Below are positions 1 to 11,063 of a DNA stretch of 64,000 nt, piece after piece. Positions within the stretch are counted from its first letter, which is position 1, and every line of letters starts with the position of its first letter. The DNA comes from Pseudoxanthomonas winnipegensis (GTDB taxonomy: Bacteria > Pseudomonadota > Gammaproteobacteria > Xanthomonadales > Xanthomonadaceae), in NCBI RefSeq assembly GCF_004283755.1, contig NZ_SHMH01000001.1, positions 124,001 to 188,000 on the forward strand. Direction: 5' to 3'. Both the position numbers and the translations under genes were made by a program. The notes beneath the pieces are model-generated. The model did not search any database, was not told where the DNA came from, and saw nothing but the letters and a program-made list of their open reading frames with translations.

Positions 1-885
1 CGCATCCGCCTGGGCAGCACGCTGCTGTACTCGACCAGCCAGTCGGTGGACACCTTGTGCGGACGCACCGCCGGCTGCGTGCCCAACCCCAACCTGCCCG
101 ACCCGGCCGACACCAACCGCGACGGTCGCCCCGACGATGCCTACAACCAGACGCTCGGCGCCGCGCTGGTCGCGGGCGGCTTCATCTCCAACGGCAGCGA
201 TCCCACCGCGCCGGGCGGCAGCATGGACGCCACCGCGCGCGCCAACATCGGCCTGAACTTCTTCACCAACGCCATGGACACCAAGACGACCGGCGTGGAC
301 TGGGTGACGACCTACAGCATCGCCTTCGACTGGGCCGCGATCGACTGGACCCTGGCGGCCAACTACAACAAGACCGAAGTCACCCGCGTCGGCAACGCGC
401 CCGCCGACCTCGGCGGACGCGCGCTGCTGACCGATGCCGACGTCGCCACCATCCAGTACAACAGCCCGAAGTACCGGGTCAACCTGGGTGCGAACATCCG
501 CTTCGGCGAGCGCCTGGCCCTGAACATCCGCGAGAACGTCTACGGCCCGCAGTACACGCTGGGCACCACCAGCGCGTATGCCGCGTTCCCGCAGATCATG
601 AACACGCTGGATCTGACCACCATCAACGGGGTGACCTACTACAAGGCCAAGATCGGCACGCTCTACACCACCAACATCGAACTGGCCTACACCCTCGATC
701 AGCGCCTGCGTTTTAGCATCGGCGCCGACAACCTGTTCAACGCCTACCCGGACAAGACGCCCGCGGCGATCCGCCAGTACAACATCGAGCGTTATGCCAC
801 CACCGGCGCGCGCGACTACCTGCTCGGCAGTCCGCTGGGCTTCTTCGGCACGCGCTGGTTCGCCAAGGTGTCCTACACATGGTGA
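1..885 (+). CDS. TonB-dependent receptor, C-terminal part (5' end outside window)
   Basis: The frame is open from the first base and ends at TGA 883-885, giving the last 294 residues of an outer-membrane beta-barrel. Alternating aromatic and polar strands, a TonB-receptor-like segment (FSIGADNLFNAYPDK near residue 238) and the terminal aromatic residue (ending KVSYTW) are typical of TonB-dependent receptors, which import ligands with energy from TonB-ExbBD. The plug domain and TonB box lie upstream and cannot be seen, so the substrate is unknown. The ATG of the following cytochrome overlaps the end of this gene, which points to one operon with the cytochrome and the flavoenzyme. Confidence 0.85.
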   Translation, partial: RIRLGSTLLYSTSQSVDTLCGRTAGCVPNPNLPDPADTNRDGRPDDAYNQTLGAALVAGGFISNGSDPTAPGGSMDATARANIGLNFFTNAMDTKTTGVDWVTTYSIAFDWAAIDWTLAANYNKTEVTRVGNAPADLGGRALLTDADVATIQYNSPKYRVNLGANIRFGERLALNIRENVYGPQYTLGTTSAYAAFPQIMNTLDLTTINGVTYYKAKIGTLYTTNIELAYTLDQRLRFSIGADNLFNAYPDKTPAAIRQYNIERYATTGARDYLLGSPLGFFGTRWFAKVSYTW

Positions 886-1394
886 GCGACCGGGCCGGCG
901 TCCGCGCATCGGCCACGGCGTCCCCGCCTTCGGGCGGGGGCGCCGGCGCGCAGACGCCTTCTTCCAGTTCCAGGTCCGCTCGCCATCGCATGCCTGGCGT
1001 GTTGGCCTTCCTGCTGCTCGCTTCGCCGGCCGTGGGCGCAAGCGGGCAGGCGGCGGACGCGGTGCCTTTCACCGCGCAGCAGAGCGCACAGGGCGCACGC
1101 GTCTACGCCCAGCACTGCGCCGCCTGCCATGGCCAGCAGCTGGAAGGCTTCTCCGGGCCGGTGCTGGCCGGCCCGGCGTTCTACGGCCGCGACATGGGCG
1201 TGCCGCTGCATGCGACCTTCCAGTACATGGCCCGGGAAATGCCGGTCGGCCGCCCCGGCTCGCTGCGTCGCGAGGACTACGCCGCGCTGATGGCCCTGAT
1301 CCTGGAGAAGAACGGCTACCCCGCCGGTGACGTTGCGCTGGACTACGACACCGCCCTGCACGCCGACGCCCCGCTCTACTTCCATCGCCCCTGA
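879..1394 (+). CDS. Exported monoheme c-type cytochrome
   Basis: The 171-residue product carries one heme-binding CAACH motif (residues 80-84) and a likely axial methionine in an MPVGRPG segment (Met121). These are hallmarks of a class I cytochrome c acting in the periplasm. A hydrophobic export segment (about residues 38-55) follows a basic stretch RSARHR. The first ATG (879) overlaps the stop of the preceding receptor gene and would give an unusually long n-region; an internal ATG at 990 is an alternative start. The gene lies between a TonB receptor and a Tat-exported flavin oxidase, so a role as electron acceptor for that oxidase is a reasonable inference, not shown directly. Confidence 0.82.
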   Translation: MVSDRAGVRASATASPPSGGGAGAQTPSSSSRSARHRMPGVLAFLLLASPAVGASGQAADAVPFTAQQSAQGARVYAQHCAACHGQQLEGFSGPVLAGPAFYGRDMGVPLHATFQYMAREMPVGRPGSLRREDYAALMALILEKNGYPAGDVALDYDTALHADAPLYFHRP

Positions 1395-1464
1395 GCGTGC
1401 ATGCGGCGGGTGGGGGCCAGTCTCCAGCCGCGCCGCATGAATGCCCCATCCGAGGACTGCTTCG

Positions 1465-2700
1465 ATGCAACGACGAGACTTCATGATTGGCGCGGGGGCC
1501 GCGACGCTGGCCACGCTCGGCGCGGCCGCACCGCCGGCTACTGCGGGAACGGCGACCGCACAGGCCGCGCCGCCCGGAGGGGCCTTGGCCGACCCGCTCG
1601 GCGCGCGCACGCCGCCGCCGGCGTTCGTCCCCACCTCCGGCACCATCGCACCCGTGCGTGCGCGCACCGACCGCATCGCGCGCATCACCGTCTGCACGCG
1701 CCCGTTCCGGGCGCAAGGCCCGCGCATCGAGCGCGAGAAGATCGCCGGCAGGGAGGTCATCCACAACTACGGGCACGGCGGCAGCGGCTGGTCGCTGTCC
1801 TGGGGCTCGGGCCTGGCGGCCGCGGCCGAGGTGCGCAGCACCGGCGTGCGCCAGGCCGCCGTCGTGGGCTGCGGCGTGATCGGCCTGACCACCGCCGTCG
1901 TCCTGCAGCGCCAAGGCATCAAGACCCGCATCTACACCCGCGAACGCGCCCCGGACGTGCGCTCGTTCAACGCCACCGGCCTGTGGACGCCGGACTCGCG
2001 CGTGGGCACCGTGGAGCAGGCCGACGGCGCGTTGTGGGAGGAGTTGTGCCGCAACTCCTTCCGCATGTTCCAGGCGATCATGGGCCTGCCCGGCAACCCG
2101 GTCGAATGGATCGAGTCCTACGCGCTCTCGGACATCCCCTTCGACCAGGCGCGCAGCGAGCATCTGGCCCAGGCGGCCGGCAATGCGGTCCACTTCGCCA
2201 GCTTCGCCGACCGCGTGCGCGACCTGACACCGGCGTCGGAGGATGTCCCGGCGGGCAGCCATCCGTTCCCGGCGCGCTATGTGCGGCGCGCCTCGACGAT
2301 GATGTTCAACATCCCGGCCTACATGAACTGGCTGGAGCACGAATTCCTGCTCAACGGCGGCGCCATCGATTTCATCGACCTGCGCACGCCGAAGGACTTC
2401 GGCCTGATCCGCGAGAAGACCATCGTCAATGCCACCGGCTACGGCGCGCGTGCACTGATGGGCGACGAGACGCTGGTCCCCGTGCGCGGCCAGATCGCGC
2501 ATCTGGTGCCGCAGCCGGAGGTCGATTACGCGCTGCGCGTCGAAGGCGTAAGCATGGTCCCCCGCCGCGACGGCCTGCTGGTGCAGGCCATCGGCGATGA
2601 GATGGACGGCTACAACAACCCCTCGGTCGTGCCCAACCGCAAGGAGTCTGAGGCCGCCGTGCTCAAGCTGGCCGCGCTTTGCGAGCGCTTCACCCGGTAA
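1465..2700 (+). CDS. Tat-exported D-amino-acid-oxidase-like FAD enzyme, circularly permuted
   Basis: The 411-residue product begins with a twin-arginine type signal (MQRRDFM, then a hydrophobic Ala-rich stretch), so it is probably exported folded with its FAD. The start at 1465 is chosen over 1441 because GAGGA at 1452-1456 is spaced 8 nt from it. The dinucleotide-binding motif VVGCGVIG lies at residues 133-140. VNATG (about 321), VPVRGQ (about 338) and MVPRRDG (about 364) match the middle of D-amino acid oxidases. The family's C-terminal hallmark, a CTRPFR...RIERE segment followed by IHNYGHGG, sits at residues 77-106, before the FAD motif, instead of at the end. The chain stops soon after the RRDG region. 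Arg79 aligns with the substrate-carboxylate arginine of the family. The substrate is unknown; the neighbouring cytochrome c may take the electrons. Confidence 0.85.
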   Translation: MQRRDFMIGAGAATLATLGAAAPPATAGTATAQAAPPGGALADPLGARTPPPAFVPTSGTIAPVRARTDRIARITVCTRPFRAQGPRIEREKIAGREVIHNYGHGGSGWSLSWGSGLAAAAEVRSTGVRQAAVVGCGVIGLTTAVVLQRQGIKTRIYTRERAPDVRSFNATGLWTPDSRVGTVEQADGALWEELCRNSFRMFQAIMGLPGNPVEWIESYALSDIPFDQARSEHLAQAAGNAVHFASFADRVRDLTPASEDVPAGSHPFPARYVRRASTMMFNIPAYMNWLEHEFLLNGGAIDFIDLRTPKDFGLIREKTIVNATGYGARALMGDETLVPVRGQIAHLVPQPEVDYALRVEGVSMVPRRDGLLVQAIGDEMDGYNNPSVVPNRKESEAAVLKLAALCERFTR

Positions 2701-2728
2701 CGCGGCCGGCGACAGCGCTAGAACGCAG

Positions 2729-2755
2729 AAACGCCGGCCCTCAAGGCCGGCGTTT
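2729..2755. terminator. Rho-independent terminator hairpin
   Basis: An 11-bp perfect stem AAACGCCGGCC / GGCCGGCGTTT with a 5-nt loop lies 28 nt after the flavoenzyme stop and is followed by TTTGTGTT. It should end the receptor-cytochrome-oxidase transcript. Confidence 0.85.
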
Positions 2756-2887
2756 GTGTTCTACGTCCCGCAGCGCCGAGGCGCGCAGGAAGATTCGACG
2801 CATCAGATTAACCGCGTGGCGAGTCGTCCGCTGCGCGGCTCGACTCTGGCCTGGACGGCGTCCGGTCGGATCCTGGCGTCTCGCCGT

Positions 2888-3637
2888 CTATCTGCCCGGA
2901 CCGATGTCCTCGACTTCGCCTGTCCTGACCCGCCCGCTCCAGTCCTGGAAATAGATGTCATAGCGGGCCTGCAGCCCGTTGAGGACACGCTGTTCGGACA
3001 AGAGCGAGCACGGATAGACGGACTCCGGGTTTCGCGGGTTGGCGAACCCCATGCTGTTGACGCCTCTGATGCACTTGCCCGAACCGTAGACCGGATTGCT
3101 GGCCAGCTCGCGCATCTTGCGACGGAACAGTTTGTCGGCGCGGACGGCGGCGACGTCATCGGCATACTTGGCGCGCATCTGCTTGTACAGCACATCCGCC
3201 CTAGCCTTCTGCGCCGGCGTCACCTTCTCCAGCGCGGAGTTGAACAGCCCCACGTTCTCCGGCTGCATGCGTTCGGTCGAGAGCCCCAGCCAGGCCAGAC
3301 CCAGCGCGCGGTCCTGGGTCGCGCCCTCGCCATTGAAATAGGCCACGCCCAGCACCTTCTGCGCCGACTTGTCGCCCCACGCCGCCGCCTCGAGCATGCG
3401 CGACAGGGCTTGGGGCATGTCGCCCTTTCGCATCGCGGCCGCCCCCATGCAGAAGTTGTAATCGCCGGGAAGCAGTTGTTCCAGCAGTTGGCTGCAAGGC
3501 GAGACGTCGACCGCGGCCCCCCGGTGCGGACGCTCTTTCGCGGCGCCCGGCGGGGAATGAACGGTAATAAAGACCACGAACGATGCCAGTAGACCGCACC
3601 GCAGGATGTGGCCGAGGGAGTGCGCGATGCGTTCCAT
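2888..3637 (-). CDS. Exported Sel1-like repeat protein
   Basis: The 249-residue product has a signal-like N-terminus (hydrophobic residues about 14-33 after basic and His residues). Helical repeat segments with the Sel1 pattern (AAAWGDKSAQKVLGVAYFNG around residues 85-104) follow. Sel1 repeats are short TPR-like units that mediate protein-protein contacts, often in the periplasm. Four cysteines occur downstream of the signal (CSQ, FCMG, GKCI, YPCS), so disulfides are possible. GAGGAA 7 nt before the ATG supports the start. It lies between convergent and divergent terminators and looks monocistronic. No specific function can be assigned. Confidence 0.7.
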   Translation of the reverse strand: MERIAHSLGHILRCGLLASFVVFITVHSPPGAAKERPHRGAAVDVSPCSQLLEQLLPGDYNFCMGAAAMRKGDMPQALSRMLEAAAWGDKSAQKVLGVAYFNGEGATQDRALGLAWLGLSTERMQPENVGLFNSALEKVTPAQKARADVLYKQMRAKYADDVAAVRADKLFRRKMRELASNPVYGSGKCIRGVNSMGFANPRNPESVYPCSLLSEQRVLNGLQARYDIYFQDWSGRVRTGEVEDIGPGR

Positions 3638-3768
3638 GCAACGTTCCTCGCTGAGGCTGTCGCCCTCGATACTACGCCTGCATCACGGCGAATGCGGATC
3701 GCATTGAATCGAAGTTATTGCACGGAGTTTCCGGCCGACGGAACGGCCGGCGGCGCCCGCAAAGCAAA

Positions 3769-3792
3769 ACGCCGGACCTCACGGCCCGGCGT
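3769..3792 (-). terminator. Terminator of mdh
   Basis: A 10-bp stem with one mismatch (ACGCCGGACC / GGCCCGGCGT, 4-nt loop) is followed on the minus strand by TTTTGCTTT. It lies 28 nt after the mdh stop and is a classic intrinsic terminator. Confidence 0.9.
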
Positions 3793-3820
3793 CTGCGTCG
3801 CAGCGACCTCCAGCGGAGGA

Positions 3821-4891
<1,071 letters not shown>

Positions 4892-5073
4892 TCACGCAGG
4901 CCGACGTCACGATCTCGCAGGCATCCAGCGGATGGCAGCGCGAAATCGGCATGGACGGCGGCTCCTGGTGGCGCCGCCTCGATTGTGCGGCGCGGAATTT
5001 TAGCACGCGCGCCCGGCGCGGCCGCGTTCGACCAATGGTCTACTTGCGGACGCACCGGGGGCGGGGGCCGTGT

Positions 5074-5568
5074 TCAGGCAGCCAGGAGCTTGTTCCATTC
5101 GGCCACGCGGTCGGCCTTGGCGGCCAGGACGGCGTCGGCGTCGCCCTCGATCACCACCGAGTCGATGGTGTCGCCCTGCTTGACCGCATCGACGGCCTCC
5201 AGGCCCGAGACGACCTTGCCGAACACGGTGTGCTTGCCGTCCAGCCACGGGGTGGCCACGTGGGTGATGAAGAACTGGCTGCCGTTGGTGTTGGGGCCGG
5301 CGTTGGCCATGGACAGCACGCCGCGCTCGTGGCGCACGCCGTTGTTGGTCTCGTCCTCGAAACGGTAGCCCGGGCCGCCGCGGCCGGAGCCTTCCGGGCA
5401 GCCGCCCTGGATCATGAAGTCCGGGATGACGCGGTGGAAGTTCAGCCCGTCGTAGAAGCCGCGCTTGGCCAGGTTGACGAAATTGGCCACGGTCAGCGGC
5501 GCCTTGTCCGGGTACAGCTCGACCTGGATCGGGCCGCGGGAGGTGTTGAAGGTGGCGGTGAGGGACAT
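5074..5568 (-). CDS. ppiB: Cytoplasmic peptidyl-prolyl cis-trans isomerase B (cyclophilin)
   Basis: The 164-residue protein has the cyclophilin core: [13 protein letters not shown] (about residues 48-60), [12 protein letters not shown], and SQFFIT (about 104). It catalyses cis-trans isomerisation of proline peptide bonds. No signal peptide is present, so the cytoplasmic PpiB form is likely. The start at 5568 is supported by AGGAGTT just upstream; longer in-frame starts lack this. It is transcribed away from typA, with which it shares a 101-nt divergent promoter region. Confidence 0.94.
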   Translation of the reverse strand: MSLTATFNTSRGPIQVELYPDKAPLTVANFVNLAKRGFYDGLNFHRVIPDFMIQGGCPEGSGRGGPGYRFEDETNNGVRHERGVLSMANAGPNTNGSQFFITHVATPWLDGKHTVFGKVVSGLEAVDAVKQGDTIDSVVIEGDADAVLAAKADRVAEWNKLLAA

Positions 5569-5616
5569 CGTGGAACTCCTTTGGAGCAGGCAGCCCGGTC
5601 GTGGGCGGTAACCGGC

Positions 5617-5622
5617 TATAAT
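5617..5622 (+). promoter_or_regulatory. Probable -10 box for typA
   Basis: A perfect TATAAT lies 47 nt upstream of the typA ATG in the short region between divergent ppiB and typA. No good TTGACA-like -35 is visible 16-18 nt upstream, so only the -10 is called. Confidence 0.5.
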
Positions 5623-5669
5623 ACGCGCTTCCCTCCACACCTCTGCGCGCACCGCCGCGCCCGTGCCGC

Positions 5670-7499
<1,830 letters not shown>

Positions 7500-7577
7500 G
7501 GCGGTCTGTGCAAGCTGGCGCGGGTGGCGGCCCACGGGTCGCCGCCCGCGCACCAACCGGCGTATCCTTCCGGCCCG

Positions 7578-8054
7578 ATGCCTCATACCCAACGTCCCTA
7601 CGATCCGGATCCGCACGCGCATCCGGGCCTGCATGCGCTGGCGTTGTTCGAACTGGCCAAGGGTCTGCTGGCCCTGATCGCCGCGGCCAGCCTGGAAGTC
7701 CTCGGGCCCGACCCGATCCGGCGCGCGGTGTACTGGCTGATCGAGCGCTTCCATCTGGACCCGGCGCACGGCGCCCTGCCCTCGCTGCTCAAGCAGATCG
7801 ACCCCAAGGCGGTACACCTGGCCGTGGCCGTGGTGGCCATCTATGCGCTCTGGCGGCTGGTGGAATCCTGGGGCCTGTGGCGGGCCAAGGCCTGGGCCTC
7901 GTGGCTGGGCTGCGTGGGCACGGCGGTCTACCTGCCCTTCGACATGTACGCGCTGGTCCGGCACCCGGGCTGGCATACGGCCGTGGTGGTGCTGATCAAC
8001 GTGATCGTGGTGGCCGTGCTGGCCCGCGACCTGATCCGCCGCCGGCGCCACTGA
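7578..8054 (+). CDS. DUF2127-type integral membrane protein
   Basis: The 158-residue product has about four hydrophobic helices (roughly residues 19-42, 71-90, 97-117 and 128-147), with charged loops and a terminal RRRRH. The arrangement, including a conserved LALFELAKGLLAL first helix, resembles the DUF2127 family of small membrane proteins of unknown function. The start at 7578 (MPHTQRP) was chosen because the extended upstream reading has no hydrophobic or conserved content. It lies 78 nt after typA on the same strand. Confidence 0.72.
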   Translation: MPHTQRPYDPDPHAHPGLHALALFELAKGLLALIAAASLEVLGPDPIRRAVYWLIERFHLDPAHGALPSLLKQIDPKAVHLAVAVVAIYALWRLVESWGLWRAKAWASWLGCVGTAVYLPFDMYALVRHPGWHTAVVVLINVIVVAVLARDLIRRRRH

Positions 8055-8118
8055 GCCGCTTGCGGCCCCCGCGCCGCTGCGTTTAGCCTGCGACGATCCG
8101 CATGAGGGGATCGAACCG

Positions 8119-9717
8119 ATGCACGCCTTCAGGCTTGCACTGACGCTGTCGTGCCTGGCCGCGCTGGCCGGCTGCACCGCCCCGGCGTCCGCGCCGCCCA
8201 AGACCGCCGCGCCCGCCCAGTTCCGCTATGCCGAGCTGACCATCGCCCAGTTGCAGGAGCAGATGCAGCGCGGCGCGCTGGACAGCCGCACCCTGACCCG
8301 CGCCTACCTGGACCGCATCGCCCAGGTCGATCGCGCCGGGCCGCACCTCAATGCCGTGATCCAGCTCAATCCCGAGGCGATGACAGAGGCGGCGCTGCGC
8401 GACCGCGAGCGCGCCGGCGGCACCGTGCGCGGGCCGCTGCAGGGCATCCCGATCCTGCTCAAGGACAACATCGACGCCACGCCGATGGCCACCACCGCCG
8501 GCTCGCTGGCGCTGCGCGATTTCCATCCCAAGGCCGACGCCTTCCTGGTCAAGCGCCTGCGCGAGGCCGGCGCGGTGATCCTGGGCAAGACCAACCTCTC
8601 GGAGTGGGCCAACTTCCGCTCCAGCGACTCGATCTCCGGCTGGAGCGCGGTCGGCGGCCAGACCCATAACCCCTATGTGCTGGACCGCAACCCCTGCGGG
8701 TCCAGCGCCGGCAGCGGCGTGGCCGCCTCGGCCAATCTGGCCGCGGCCACGGTCGGCACCGAGACCGACGGCAGCATCATCTGCCCGGCGGCGGTCAACG
8801 GCGCGGTGGGGCTGAAGCCCACCGTCGGCCTGGTCAGCCGCGACGGCATCGTGCCGATCTCCTGGAGCCAGGACACCGCCGGGCCGATCACCCGCACTGT
8901 GGCCGATGCGGCCATCCTGCTGGCGGCGATGGCCGGTCGCGACAGCGCCGATGCCAGCACCGGATACGCCACACTCAATGCCCCGCTGGACTACGTCTCG
9001 CGCCTGCGCCCCGGCGCGCTCAAGGGCGCACGCATCGGCGTGGTCCGCAGCAGCTTCAAGTTCGGCCCCGACGTGGCCAAGGCGATGGAAGGCGCGGTCG
9101 CGACCCTGCGCGCGGCGGGCGCGACCGTGGTCGACGCCGAGATCCCCACCGCCGGCCAGTGGGACCAGGACGAACTGCTGGTGCTCAAGACCGAGTTCAA
9201 GAACGGGCTGGCGCGCTATCTCACCAGCAAGGGCGCGCCGGTGGACTCGCTGCAGCAGCTGATCGGCTTCAACCAGCAGCATGCGCGCGAGGAGCTGGCG
9301 CTGTTCGGGCAGGACCTGTTCGAAGAGTCCGCGGCGATGGGCGGCCTGAACGACCCGGCCTACATCCAGGCCCGTTCGCGCATCAAGCGGCTGGCCGGCC
9401 CGGAAGGCATCGATGCGGCGCTCAAGGCGCAGCACCTGGACGCCCTGGTCGCCGCGGCGACGGGCCCGGCCTGGCGCACCGACCCGGCGTTCAAGGATCC
9501 CTTCCCCGGCGCCGGCTACGGCGCGGCGGCGGTGGCCGGCTATCCCAGCCTGACCATCCCGATGGGCGACAGCCGCGGGCTGCCGCTGGGCCTGCTGTTC
9601 ATGGGCACCGCCTGGAGCGAGGCAAAGCTGATCGGGCTGGGCTACGACTACGAGCAGCGCACCCAGGCGCGCGTCCCGCCCGCGTATCGCGCCACGCTGG
9701 AACCGCGCACGCCCTGA
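8119..9717 (+). CDS. Lipoprotein amidase of the amidase-signature family
   Basis: The 532-residue product starts with a lipoprotein signal (lipobox LAGC, Cys19), so it is likely anchored to the periplasmic side of a membrane. The amidase-signature Ser-Ser-Lys triad is visible: Lys115 in ILLKDNID, Ser195/196 in GSSAGSG and Ser219 in TETDGSI. Family members hydrolyse amide bonds in varied substrates; the natural substrate here is unknown. It is not GatA: there are no gatB/gatC neighbours and it carries a lipoprotein signal. It converges on the MscS-like gene with only 19 nt between stops. Confidence 0.9.
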   Translation: MHAFRLALTLSCLAALAGCTAPASAPPKTAAPAQFRYAELTIAQLQEQMQRGALDSRTLTRAYLDRIAQVDRAGPHLNAVIQLNPEAMTEAALRDRERAGGTVRGPLQGIPILLKDNIDATPMATTAGSLALRDFHPKADAFLVKRLREAGAVILGKTNLSEWANFRSSDSISGWSAVGGQTHNPYVLDRNPCGSSAGSGVAASANLAAATVGTETDGSIICPAAVNGAVGLKPTVGLVSRDGIVPISWSQDTAGPITRTVADAAILLAAMAGRDSADASTGYATLNAPLDYVSRLRPGALKGARIGVVRSSFKFGPDVAKAMEGAVATLRAAGATVVDAEIPTAGQWDQDELLVLKTEFKNGLARYLTSKGAPVDSLQQLIGFNQQHAREELALFGQDLFEESAAMGGLNDPAYIQARSRIKRLAGPEGIDAALKAQHLDALVAAATGPAWRTDPAFKDPFPGAGYGAAAVAGYPSLTIPMGDSRGLPLGLLFMGTAWSEAKLIGLGYDYEQRTQARVPPAYRATLEPRTP

Positions 9718-9736
9718 GTGTCGCGCGCCCGGCGGA

Positions 9737-10900
9737 TCAGTGCGACGGCGGTGGCACCGGGCCAGGCGACTCTGGCGAAACCGGCGGCGGGCCGTCCTCG
9801 GCGCCGGGCGAGGAGGTCTGGCGCGCGCTGGGCAACACCTGCGGCGTGTCGGGCGGGGTCTGTTCGCGGGTGAGCATGTTGCGCTGACGCGGCAGCGCGT
9901 CGGGATACTCGCGCGCCAGGTAGTCCAGCACGCGCTCGCGCACCACGCAGCGCAGGTCGAAGGCATCGCCGGAACTGCGCGCGCTGACCAGCAGGCGCAC
10001 CTGCATGGCGGTCTCGGAGGTCTCGGTGACCTGGGCGATGCAGACCCGGCCGTCCCAGCGCGGATCCTCGCGGCACACGCGTTCGGTCTCGGCGCGCACG
10101 GCGGCCATCGGGGTGCGGTAGTCCAGCCACAGGAATACCGTGCCGAGCATGTCGGCGCTGCGCCGCGTCCAGTTCTGGAACGGATTCTCGATGAACCAGG
10201 TCAGCGGCACCACCATGCGGCGCTGATCCCAGATGTGCACCACCACGAAGGAACTGGTGATCTCCTCGATGCGGCCCCATTCGCCCTCGACGATGACCAC
10301 GTCGTCCAGGCGGATCGGCTGGGTCAGCGCGATCTGCAAGCCGGCGATCAGGTTGCCGAACACCGGCTTGGCCGCGATGCCCGCCACCAGCCCGAGGATG
10401 CCGGCCGAGGCCAGCAGCGTGCGACCGAGCTGACGCACCTCGTCGAACTGCAGCAGCACCACCGAGGCGCCGACCAGGATCACCGCGCCGGAGGCCACGC
10501 GCCCCAGCACGCGCGCCTGGGTATGGATGGTGCGCGCATGCAGGTTGTCGGCCACGTCGATGCGGTTGTCGCGCAGGATCGCCGCCACGATGCCGGCCAC
10601 TACGCGCACCAGCAGCCAGGTCACGCAGGCGACGATGCCGATATGCAGCAGTTGCTTGACCAGCTGCAGCTGCGCGTCCTTGAGCGGTGTGGCCTCGAGC
10701 CCGGCGCGCAGAAAGATCAGCGGCAGCACAAAGGCCAGCGGCAGGCTGAGGATGCGGGTGATGCGTGCGCGCCGGAAATCCTTGCCGCGCGAGCGCCGCT
10801 CCAGCCAGGCGAACAATCCCCAGGCGAGCACGCCCAGCGCCAGGGAAATTCCCAGCGGGATCACGTAGTCGCGCGCGGTCGTCCAGTGCAGGTCAGCCAT
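9737..10900 (-). CDS. MscS-family mechanosensitive channel
   Basis: The 387-residue protein has about five N-terminal transmembrane helices (first at about residues 13-33), then the MscS core: a glycine/alanine-rich pore helix (ASAGILGLVAGIAAKPVFGN, about 163-182) followed by the beta domain (IRLDDVVIVEG, WGRIEEI). Such channels open under membrane tension and release solutes during hypo-osmotic shock. The C-terminal tail is proline-rich and probably disordered. ATG 10900 is preferred; a GTG at 10906 is also possible. The 68-bp palindrome upstream separates it from the DAHP synthase gene. Confidence 0.9.
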   Translation of the reverse strand: MADLHWTTARDYVIPLGISLALGVLAWGLFAWLERRSRGKDFRRARITRILSLPLAFVLPLIFLRAGLEATPLKDAQLQLVKQLLHIGIVACVTWLLVRVVAGIVAAILRDNRIDVADNLHARTIHTQARVLGRVASGAVILVGASVVLLQFDEVRQLGRTLLASAGILGLVAGIAAKPVFGNLIAGLQIALTQPIRLDDVVIVEGEWGRIEEITSSFVVVHIWDQRRMVVPLTWFIENPFQNWTRRSADMLGTVFLWLDYRTPMAAVRAETERVCREDPRWDGRVCIAQVTETSETAMQVRLLVSARSSGDAFDLRCVVRERVLDYLAREYPDALPRQRNMLTREQTPPDTPQVLPSARQTSSPGAEDGPPPVSPESPGPVPPPSH

Positions 10901-10986
10901 CCCCACCGGAGACTGCCAAAACGCGCGTCGAGGGCATGTGGGCGCGCGTCTCGAACGACTGGGCGCATCACGCCTTAGAAGGGCTT

Positions 10987-11054
10987 GTGGGAGCCGCCAT
11001 GGCGGCGATGAGGCTTTCCCGGGAAGGCCTCATCGCTGCCACGGCGGCTCCCAC
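10987..11054. repeat. 68-bp near-perfect intergenic palindrome (REP/REPIN-like)
   Basis: Two 34-nt arms beginning GTGGGAGCCGCC pair with about three mismatches around a central TTCCCGGGAA. The unit resembles the GTGGGAGC...GCGATGAGG palindromes scattered through Xanthomonadaceae and Pseudomonas genomes. It fills most of the gap between the DAHP synthase stop and the MscS start, and could fold into a long RNA hairpin. Confidence 0.8.
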
Positions 11055-11063
11055 CGAAGACCT

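Noticed and set aside
1401-2600. Arginine-rich frame of about 400 codons overlapping the flavoenzyme
   Set aside because: It is the +1 shadow of the oxidase gene with runs of Arg, Ala and Pro and no recognisable family.
8119-9717. Aspartyl/glutamyl-tRNA amidotransferase subunit A
   Set aside because: It has the amidase signature but carries a lipoprotein signal and has no gatB or gatC neighbours.
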